Shown here: in pieces, positions 58,060-64,000 of the stretch | Layout: every line of letters begins with the position of its first letter | Numbering within the stretch: position 1 is the first letter of the stretch | NCBI RefSeq assembly: GCF_011397115.1 | Contig: NZ_AP022822.1 | Coordinates: 1,849,001 to 1,913,000 of the forward strand | Length of the DNA: 64,000 bases | From: Enterococcus saigonensis | Lineage (GTDB): Bacteria > Bacillota > Bacilli > Lactobacillales > Enterococcaceae | Reading direction: 5' to 3' | The notes under the pieces: model-generated | Databases searched by the model: none | What the model was told of the DNA's origin: nothing | Seen by the model: only the letters and a program-made list of their open reading frames with translations | Program-made: the position numbers and the translations under genes

Positions 58060-59793
58060 TTACTCCCCTTGTAATTGTTGATGATAATATTGTTCTTGGT
58101 ACCAACCAGCACTTTTTATAAGTTCGTGATGAGTACCTTTTTGGATAACTTTCCCATTTTCCAAGACAATAATTTGATCCGCCGCAGTAATCGCTGATAA
58201 ACGGTGAGTCACAATAACAGATGTACGATCTTTTTGAACCAATTTAAGCTGATTAATGATAGTCTGTTCAGTTTTAGCATCCACTGCAGAAAGTGCATCA
58301 TCTAACAATAAAACTTCACTCTGGCGCAAAAATGCACGTGCTAAAGATAAACGTTGTTTTTGTCCACCAGATAATGAAACACCTTTTTCACCAATTAAAG
58401 TTTCCAATTGTGCTGGCATCTTTTTAACTTCTTCTGCTAATGACGCAGCAGTTAAGGCCTGCCACAATTCAGTTTCTGTTGCATCTTCTTTACCAAAAAG
58501 TAGATTTTCTTTAATGGTACGAGAAAATAATATATGTTCTTGTGGAACCTCTGAAAATAGTTGACGCACAGCGGTTGTGGCAAAAGCTGTTAGCGGAATA
58601 TTATTCAATTGTGGAACTTGGTTTGAATAAGGATACCGATGAATCAATTGCCGCAATAAAGTGGTTTTTCCACTACCAGTTTTTCCAACAATCCCAACAA
58701 TTTCCCCTTTTTTTATCGTCAAGTCAATGTGCTGTAAGATCTTGTTTGTACTAGTGGGATAAGAAAAATCATAATTTTTAAAAGTAATCGTTTCTAGTGT
58801 TGGTAACAACTTGGTCCCAGCTTGTTCTAAATTATCTTGCGTTTGTAAAACCTCATTGATGCGTCGCCATGAAGCTGCGCCTTGTTGCATTACATTTACC
58901 AAATCTCCTGCAGATATCATCGGCCAAACAATCATCGTTAAATAAACTTGAAAGGAAACCATTGCTCCAACTGTAATTTGTTGTTTTTGCACCATTAAAG
59001 CACCAACGCCAAAACTTGCAACAAAACTTATTGCCAAAATAATCGTAATTAAAGGACCAAAACGAGAATCCAACTCTGAAACACGGTTATTTTTCTCCTT
59101 CACAGCATTTGTTTTTGCATTAAAAGAACTTAACGTCTTCTTTTCTAAACCATATGCACGAACAACGCGAATGCCATCAATAATTTCTAATACTTCACTA
59201 TTTAAATCAGAAACCGCATTTTGTGCTTCTGTAAAAAGAAAATCAACCTTTGAACCCCATTTAAAGATATAAAAGGCTAGAATGGGCATTGGCAATAACG
59301 CAATGACAGTCAAAAGCCACGAGACCGTGGTAGCCATCATGAATAAAATAAATCCTAAGAATAAACTCGTATTCATAAAAACCATAAGGCCATAACCAAC
59401 CGTCATCCCCATTACTTGCACGTCATCACTAGAGCGGGTCATTAAGTCTCCCGTCCGAAAACGTTCATAAAATGGTGCACCCATTTTCAAAAAATGCGCC
59501 ATCAACTGTTCTCGGAGATTTTTTTGTAAATCGTATGATCCTATAAACAATTGATATGTCCAAATGAAATCTGCCAAATAACACATTAAAATCGTTAAGG
59601 CAAAGATACTGCTATATGCGACTAGCAATGAAAGCGTCAATGTTTTTTGAATCATTGCATCAATAAATAAACGAATTATATACGTGGGTACAACTGCTAG
59701 AGCACTGTTAATAATCATAAAGAGTAAAACGACAGCATAGCGTTTTTTATTTTCTTTAATATAAGTGGATAAATGCTTTAAAACGTAATTCAT
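58060..59793 (-). CDS. yheI: Heterodimeric ABC multidrug exporter subunit, BmrC/YheI/EfrC-like
   Basis: 577 residues from the ATG at 59793 (GGAGG 5-6 nt upstream). Six membrane helices, then the ATPase domain with Walker A VGKTGSGKTTLLRQ near 370, signature SLSGGQKQRLSLARAF near 473, and Walker B VLLLDDALSAVDAKTE near 495, where the catalytic Glu is replaced by Asp. H-loop VIVTHRLSAI is present. An Asp at this place and partnership with a subunit with a changed signature define BmrCD-type exporters, which pump several drugs. It is preceded by a leader region with a small open frame and a terminator (60007-60229), the arrangement of ribosome-mediated attenuation. Confidence 0.9.
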   Translation of the reverse strand: MNYVLKHLSTYIKENKKRYAVVLLFMIINSALAVVPTYIIRLFIDAMIQKTLTLSLLVAYSSIFALTILMCYLADFIWTYQLFIGSYDLQKNLREQLMAHFLKMGAPFYERFRTGDLMTRSSDDVQVMGMTVGYGLMVFMNTSLFLGFILFMMATTVSWLLTVIALLPMPILAFYIFKWGSKVDFLFTEAQNAVSDLNSEVLEIIDGIRVVRAYGLEKKTLSSFNAKTNAVKEKNNRVSELDSRFGPLITIILAISFVASFGVGALMVQKQQITVGAMVSFQVYLTMIVWPMISAGDLVNVMQQGAASWRRINEVLQTQDNLEQAGTKLLPTLETITFKNYDFSYPTSTNKILQHIDLTIKKGEIVGIVGKTGSGKTTLLRQLIHRYPYSNQVPQLNNIPLTAFATTAVRQLFSEVPQEHILFSRTIKENLLFGKEDATETELWQALTAASLAEEVKKMPAQLETLIGEKGVSLSGGQKQRLSLARAFLRQSEVLLLDDALSAVDAKTEQTIINQLKLVQKDRTSVIVTHRLSAITAADQIIVLENGKVIQKGTHHELIKSAGWYQEQYYHQQLQGE

Positions 59794-59938
59794 GATAACC
59801 TCCAATATAAAAGCTCTACAAACGTTCCTCTCATGTTGGTAAAAAGACTACCGAACGAAAATTTTTTCACGTGTCAAGATATGTTGTCTTATTGTCTTTG
59901 ACAGGAAGTTCATAAGGCGAAATAAATAAAAGCAAATT

Positions 59939-59980
59939 CTGCCTGTTTTTGCATAAAAGTTCTATAAAGGTTGCAGGCAG
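59939..59980 (-). other. Second leader hairpin upstream of the exporter
   Basis: CTGCCTG (59974-59980 in transcript order) pairs with CAGGCAG (59939-59945), with more weak pairing inside. It lies between the terminator and the exporter start, in a roughly 210 nt stretch with no other gene. It may belong to the regulatory leader. Confidence 0.45.
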
Positions 59981-60006
59981 GAAACAACTTTTACTATTTT
60001 TGTGCG

Positions 60007-60047
60007 CAAAAAAGACTCTACCCGAGTATAAAACCAAGGCAGAGTCT
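60007..60047 (-). terminator. Leader terminator (attenuator) upstream of the BmrCD-like exporter
   Basis: On the minus strand AGACTCTGCC pairs with GGGTAGAGTCT (10 bp with one G-U) across a 16-18 nt loop, followed directly by TTTTTT. It lies 35 nt after the stop of the leader peptide and about 210 nt before the exporter start, so it must be read through for exporter expression. Confidence 0.88.
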
Positions 60048-60081
60048 GTCTGTAAATTCAGCATACTATTGCACTAATGCA

Positions 60082-60162
60082 CTAATTGGAGATACCATAC
60101 GGGAGTAAGGAAATATTTGCGATGAATGAACTTAATTCTTGTTGGTTTAACTTAATCATCAT
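60082..60162 (-). CDS. Leader peptide of the exporter operon, 25-26 residues
   Basis: Two adjacent ATGs (60162, 60159) follow AAGGAGG with 4 nt and 7 nt spacing, so the second is the likely start. The product reads MIKLNQQELSSFIANISLLP followed by YGISN and a TAG stop. It is too short to be an ordinary protein, is placed between a promoter and an intrinsic terminator, and is cotranscribed with a multidrug exporter. This is the position of BmrB, the leader peptide of the B. subtilis bmrCD operon. I do not see sequence similarity to BmrB. In the transcript CCCGUAU near the end of the frame (60097-60103) can pair with AUAC(UC)GGG of the terminator (60021-60029), which would prevent terminator formation. 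Function as an antibiotic-sensing leader is inference. Confidence 0.75.
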   Translation of the reverse strand: MMIKLNQQELSSFIANISLLPYGISN

Positions 60163-60200
60163 GCTTCCTCCTTCCCAAACTTTTTGTAAACGCTACACAA

Positions 60201-60229
60201 AGGATAACAGGTTACAAAAAAATGCACAA
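60201..60229 (-). promoter_or_regulatory. Promoter of the exporter leader
   Basis: TTGTGC, 17 nt spacer, TATCCT on the minus strand, about 40 nt upstream of the leader peptide start. Confidence 0.6.
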
Positions 60230-60330
60230 GTATTTTTTTATAATTATTTAATTTTATTTGTTTTTTTGTACAATTAACCACTATTTTACTGACCTTTTCC
60301 CACTAAACGTACCCAAACTTTTTTATTCTT

Positions 60331-60999
60331 TTAAATCAAAGTACCAAAACGCTTTTCAAAAAAATGTTCTAGATAATGCTGAAAAAAGCCAATCAAAATA
60401 CACAAGCCCCAATAAATTAACGCAACTAAAATATACATGGACATATAATCAAATGTTCTACCACCAACAATTTTTGCTTTTTGGAAAATATCAGGAATTG
60501 TAATCATTGCAGCCAGTGATGTTCCCTTAACCAGATCCATTGCCACATTTCCTAATGCTGGTATTGAGAGACGAAAAGCCTGTGGCAAAATGATAAGTTG
60601 CATTGTCTGTATAAAGTTTAGCCCCGTCGCATAGGCAGCGTCCCATTGTCCATGGTCTACCCCTGTAATAGCGCCACGATAAATTTCACCAATAAACGCA
60701 CTACTAGTCAGACTAAAACAAATAATTGCAGCTGTTAAAGCAGGCAGTTGATAAGGCAATCCAAAGTAGAGTAAAAATAGCAAAACAAGTGCTGGAACTC
60801 CCCGCAAAAAAGAAATATAAAAACGAATTAAGATTTGCAAGAGCTTGCTAGGTAAAAATGACAAAACAGTTAAGATAATCCCAATGATATTCCCCAATAA
60901 AAAGGTCAGAAAACTAATGCCCAACGTATAGCTTAACCCCTGCAAAACAAAAGGCAATGATTCCAACATTAAGCCAAAATCAAGTGTTGGAATATACAT
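60331..60999 (-). CDS. Polar amino acid ABC importer permease (probably cystine-type)
   Basis: 222 residues with five hydrophobic segments, HisM/GlnP family. The conserved cytoplasmic loop is GQWDAAYATGLNFIQTMQLIILPQAFR (about 116-142). It starts at the last base of the binding-protein gene, so the two are coupled. No ATPase gene follows; it must use one encoded elsewhere. No clear terminator is visible before the exporter leader promoter. Confidence 0.87.
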   Translation of the reverse strand: MYIPTLDFGLMLESLPFVLQGLSYTLGISFLTFLLGNIIGIILTVLSFLPSKLLQILIRFYISFLRGVPALVLLFLLYFGLPYQLPALTAAIICFSLTSSAFIGEIYRGAITGVDHGQWDAAYATGLNFIQTMQLIILPQAFRLSIPALGNVAMDLVKGTSLAAMITIPDIFQKAKIVGGRTFDYMSMYILVALIYWGLCILIGFFQHYLEHFFEKRFGTLI

Positions 61000-61850
61000 T
61001 AGTCTGGTGACACCGTTTCTTTGATTTCTTGTTTTGGTTTAATCGAAACATCTGTTTGGAAATACGATTCAGAGATTTTTTTCATGGTTCCATCTTTTTG
61101 CATAGCTTCTAACGTTTCATCGACTTTGTCTTTTAATGCCTTATTCTCTTTCACGAATAGAAAACCTGTATGGTTCGCATTAAAATAAACATCTTCCAAA
61201 ATTTTCACCGGAATATCTGGTAATGCTGCCACTGACATTTTTTGTAAATAATAATCATTCAAAATAACATCCGTACGACCATTGGCAACATCAGTTAAAT
61301 ATTGATCATTCGTAGCATTATCATATGTCACAGGTGTTGCGCCATATTTTTCTGCAATTTTCATATAACTTGTGTTTGGTTCTCCTGCTGCTTTTTTTCC
61401 TTTTAAATCTTCTAATGAATGAATACCAGAATCATCACTTTTTCTAACAATCATACTATCAAAGGAATATTTAATTGGAACAGATAAAGAGAATTTTTTA
61501 GCTCGCTCTTTGGAAAGCCCAAAATCATTTGCAGCAAAATCAGCTTCTCCTCGATTGATCGAAGAAATTTGACCGTCAACATTATACTCTTTAAAGTTAA
61601 CTTTGACCCCTAGTCGTTTGCCAACTTCTTTTGCTATCTCGACATCATATCCATTCAATTCATTTTTTTCGTTATAATAAGAAGAAGGAAATAATGTTCC
61701 TGAAGTTGCGACCGTTAACGTTTTTTTCTTTTCAACTTTACTCCAGCTGTCATCTTTTACCTTTGCTTTTGTTTCATTATTGCCAGTGCCACATGCACTT
61801 AAAACCAGCCCGCTTACTGCAATCACTGCAAATGTTGCCCATTTTTTCAT
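60999..61850 (-). CDS. Polar amino acid-binding lipoprotein (probably cystine)
   Basis: 283 residues. The lipobox is LVLSAC with Cys near 20. SBP family 3 fold starts TLTVATSGTLFPSSY near 47. NGYDVEIAKEVGKRLGVKV near 67-85 and AAGEPNTSYMKIAEKYGA near 155 are characteristic, and the sequence overall resembles cystine-binding proteins such as TcyJ/K. Ligand assignment is by resemblance only. GGGGGAAG lies before the ATG. The 139 nt upstream hold a small palindrome (CCTAGT...ACTAGG, 61884-61903) that could be an operator. Confidence 0.83.
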   Translation of the reverse strand: MKKWATFAVIAVSGLVLSACGTGNNETKAKVKDDSWSKVEKKKTLTVATSGTLFPSSYYNEKNELNGYDVEIAKEVGKRLGVKVNFKEYNVDGQISSINRGEADFAANDFGLSKERAKKFSLSVPIKYSFDSMIVRKSDDSGIHSLEDLKGKKAAGEPNTSYMKIAEKYGATPVTYDNATNDQYLTDVANGRTDVILNDYYLQKMSVAALPDIPVKILEDVYFNANHTGFLFVKENKALKDKVDETLEAMQKDGTMKKISESYFQTDVSIKPKQEIKETVSPD

Positions 61851-61989
61851 TGTCTTCCCCCTGTAATGCTATTATTTATTAATCCTAGTTTTTAATTACT
61901 AGGTTAAACACAGATAATATCCTTTTTAGAAATTACTTTTTATTCCTTCATAAAGACACAATAATCCTACGTGTTACGTTTAAAGAAAT

Positions 61990-63435
61990 CTATTCTTGAT
62001 ATGCTTGTGGTAACTGAAACTTTTCATTTTCCTCAAAAATATAACCAATTTGAAATAATAAATCTTCTCGTCCTTTAGCAGCCATAAATTGGATTCCCAA
62101 AGGTAGCCCGCTAGCTGTGACATGAGTTGGTAAGCTAATTGCTGGTTCACCAGTTAAATTAGCCAGTTGGGTAAATGGCGAAAGTGTTAAGCTATTTTCA
62201 AACATTTCATAAATAAGAGCGTCTAATTCATCTTCATCCAACAATGAAGCATGCGCTATCTTTTCAAAAATTTCTTTGCTTACCAATTCTGCCTCAATTT
62301 TAGGTGCAGAGTATGCCGTAGTTGGTGTCAAAAACAAATCATAATCTTTAAATAGCTCCTCCATAACAAATGCAGCTTGGTCCCATGCTTGTAAAGTAGC
62401 GACATATTTAGCAGCAGGTGTTTTCAAACCAGATTGATAGATTGCCCATGTCATTGGTTCCATATCTTCTTTTGTAACTTTTCTCCCAATGGCTTGCTCT
62501 ATTTCTGCAAACATAGCGGCGGTTTCAGCTCCATTCATTTTATAATAAGCGCGAATTAATTGAATACCATCCAAAGGATACGCTATTTCAACAACATCAT
62601 GCCCTGCTGCTTGCAAAAAGGTAACCGCTTTTGCCACTGCTTGTTTTGCTTCATCAGAAACCTGACTTCCTACTGGTGAAGTAGTAGTATAAGCAATTTT
62701 CAATTTCCTTTTTTCAACTTTTTTTTCCCATTCGATCTTTGGTGCCTGGTAAGGAGCTGCAGTATGTTGTCCTCGCATACCATAAAAAAGAGTCTTAGTA
62801 TCTCGCATTGAGACAGTTAGAGCAAAATTAATTGCTGCACCTTGCCAATCACGCCAAGATGTCGGACCTGTTGGGATTGTACCACGGGTAGGTTTAAGGC
62901 CGATTAAACCACCAAAAGAAGCTGGAATACGAATAGAACCGCCGCCATCACTGGCAGCTGCTAACGGAAAAATTCCTGCGGCCACTGCTGCAGCTGCTCC
63001 ACCACTTGATCCTCCTGGTGAATACTGTAAATTCCATGGATTGCGCGTGACGCCATAAAGTGTAGGATCAGTAATGTTTTTGAAACCAAATTCAGGTGCA
63101 TTGGTCTGACCAAAGGGAGTTAATCCATTATCAGCTAATGCCGCAACAAAATTATTTGTCTGATTGGCTTTTGCTTCTTTGAAGATTTGTGAAGCTGAAG
63201 TAGCTGCCCAACCGGCCTTATCTTGACCTAAAATTTTTAGCGGTAGTGGTAAACCTCCAAAAATACCATTTTGGGTATATTCATATTCTCTTTTTGCATC
63301 AGCAACATTAAATGTGCCAACAAAAGCATTCAATTTTTGATTTTGTTCCGCTATGGTAACAATTTGTGCTAACAATTCGTCAATGGACAAGTTCTTGCTC
63401 TTTAATTCTTGTGCATAATAAGTGGCATCTTTCAT
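61990..63435 (-). CDS. Amidase (amidase signature family)
   Basis: 481 residues from the ATG at 63435 (GAGGTG 6-7 nt upstream). The open frame continues to 63495, but those 20 residues precede the ribosome binding site. The Ser-cisSer-Lys triad is intact: Lys in PLPLKILGQDK (about 63), cis-Ser in SPGGSSGGAAAAVAAG (about 138) and the nucleophile Ser in DGGGSIRIPASFGGLIG (about 162). These enzymes hydrolyse amides, from simple aliphatic amides to glutamyl or peptide amides. Length, and absence of gatC and gatB next door, argue against GatA. Substrate unknown. Cytoplasmic. Confidence 0.88.
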   Translation of the reverse strand: MKDATYYAQELKSKNLSIDELLAQIVTIAEQNQKLNAFVGTFNVADAKREYEYTQNGIFGGLPLPLKILGQDKAGWAATSASQIFKEAKANQTNNFVAALADNGLTPFGQTNAPEFGFKNITDPTLYGVTRNPWNLQYSPGGSSGGAAAAVAAGIFPLAAASDGGGSIRIPASFGGLIGLKPTRGTIPTGPTSWRDWQGAAINFALTVSMRDTKTLFYGMRGQHTAAPYQAPKIEWEKKVEKRKLKIAYTTTSPVGSQVSDEAKQAVAKAVTFLQAAGHDVVEIAYPLDGIQLIRAYYKMNGAETAAMFAEIEQAIGRKVTKEDMEPMTWAIYQSGLKTPAAKYVATLQAWDQAAFVMEELFKDYDLFLTPTTAYSAPKIEAELVSKEIFEKIAHASLLDEDELDALIYEMFENSLTLSPFTQLANLTGEPAISLPTHVTASGLPLGIQFMAAKGREDLLFQIGYIFEENEKFQLPQAYQE

Positions 63436-63503
63436 GACTACACCTCGCAGATTTTTTGTCATCTTACTGTAAAAGGGCGCAAACGCTTTTTTCATTCACT
63501 GTA

Positions 63504-63552
63504 TTATTACCACAACTCAAAAGATAGTACAACTAAAAAAACTGTACTATCT
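63504..63552 (-). promoter_or_regulatory. Amidase promoter with overlapping inverted repeat
   Basis: TTGTAC (63527-63532), 17 nt spacer, TAATAA (63504-63509) on the minus strand. A perfect 10 bp inverted repeat AGATAGTACA/TGTACTATCT (63522-63531, 63543-63552) covers the -35 element, suggesting a repressor site. The following 63553-63808 holds no gene I can support. Confidence 0.55.
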
Positions 63553-63808
63553 AAAAATAAACGACGTGATTATTTAAAAAATAGTGAATCTATAACTAGT
63601 CAGCATCCTGCATTAAGCAACAGATAATAATAGTGTATTAATAACCTATTATTCATAACCCTTCAAACCAATCTTGTTAAAAAAGAAAAATATCTTCCTT
63701 TTTTCAAAAATATTTGATGAATATTAATCAAAATACAGGTAGATTTTTTTCAGCTGTGGTACGCTGTAATTAAAGCAGACAATTAAATTTTCTATCGAGG
63801 TGAACTAT

Positions 63809-64000
63809 GTGAAAAATATTCGTTATCGCATTCCACTAGAAGTAGGCGTTATTCTGATAATGTTTTTGAGTCTAATTCAAGATATGATTTTGTATAATTT
63901 TGTTGATCGCCAGACCTTTTACTACGCCAATTTATTAGTATTTCTAGGAATTTTATTTGGAATGTTAGGAACATCACTTTTTGTCGTAATTATCTGTATG
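63809..64000 (+). CDS. Membrane protein, N-terminal part only
   Basis: Sixty-four codons from a GTG at 63809 (GAGGTGA 6 nt upstream), open to the window edge. An alternative ATG overlapping it runs straight into TGA. Residues about 9-25 and 39-64 are two hydrophobic segments, separated by NFVDRQTFYYANL. Too little is present for a family call. Confidence 0.6.
   Translation, partial: MKNIRYRIPLEVGVILIMFLSLIQDMILYNFVDRQTFYYANLLVFLGILFGMLGTSLFVVIICM

Noticed and set aside
59867..60064. 65-codon minus-strand frame in the exporter leader
   Set aside because: It starts inside the region between the leader peptide and the terminator, spans the terminator itself, and has no ribosome binding site. 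The short frame at 60082-60162 has a near-perfect one.
1..64000. CRISPR arrays, insertion sequences, prophage or integrative elements
   Set aside because: No regularly spaced repeats, transposase or integrase genes, or terminal repeats were found on reading either strand.

Overview
The window is 64 kb of low-GC Firmicute chromosome and looks like Enterococcus or a close relative in the Enterococcaceae. Evidence: the cggR-gap-pgk-tpiA-eno glycolytic operon; the rpoE (delta)/YwiB/LipL/YwfO block, whose HD protein closely resembles the known E. faecalis dNTPase; sigma-54; RNase HIII, ZapA, CvpA and MutS2 in the usual Bacillota order; and strong AGGAGG ribosome binding sites with AT-rich spacers. 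I see no phage, insertion sequence, integrase or CRISPR array. Most genes lie on the minus strand, as expected for one replichore arm.

Layout. 1-2.4 kb: start of a probable oleate hydratase with a 42-residue membrane peptide upstream, then a YtrA-type GntR regulator with a DUF5808-like membrane protein. 2.4-8.2 kb: Fur-box-preceded YclNOPQ/Fat-type siderophore importer, then a divergent MarR regulator and a drug-type MFS pump. 8.4-14.2 kb: central glycolytic operon with CggR, its promoter and a recognisable CggR operator. 14.4-16 kb: tRNA-Arg(CCG) and rpoN. 16-25.5 kb: an msm-like alpha-glucoside operon (binding protein, two permeases, two GH13 glucosidases, sucrose phosphorylase) facing a LacI regulator; the binding-protein gene appears frameshifted near its 3' end. 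25.7-27.5 kb: a PgaC/PgaD-like glycan synthase pair. 27.7-32.3 kb: RNA polymerase delta, YwiB, octanoyl transferase LipL, HD dNTPase and a HAD phosphatase. 32.3-36 kb: ABC exporter, Nudix, glyoxalase and a class I glutamine amidotransferase hydrolase. 36.2-39.5 kb: PadR-DUF2812-ABC-2 transporter operon. 40-44.3 kb: uvrC and a secreted repeat-containing L,D-transpeptidase. 44.5-50.4 kb: ribose operon rbsRKDACB. 50.6-55.7 kb: trxA, mutS2, cvpA, zapA and divergent rnhC. 56.2-60.2 kb: a heterodimeric BmrC/BmrD-type multidrug exporter. 60.3-63.5 kb: a polar amino acid importer (no ATPase) and an amidase. The last gene is cut by the window edge.

Regulation is unusually readable. There are sigma-A promoters with 16-18 bp spacers, operators overlapping promoters (LacI, PadR, YtrA, MarR, RbsR/CcpA), and intra-operon hairpins after the binding-protein and gap genes that probably set expression ratios. 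The observation I rate highest lies upstream of the BmrCD-like exporter. A well-formed promoter is followed by a 25-26 codon open reading frame with a near-perfect Shine-Dalgarno, a strong intrinsic terminator, and then about 210 nt of structured leader before the exporter genes. This is the architecture of ribosome-mediated transcription attenuation, as known for Bacillus subtilis bmrBCD, but with a leader peptide I do not recognise.
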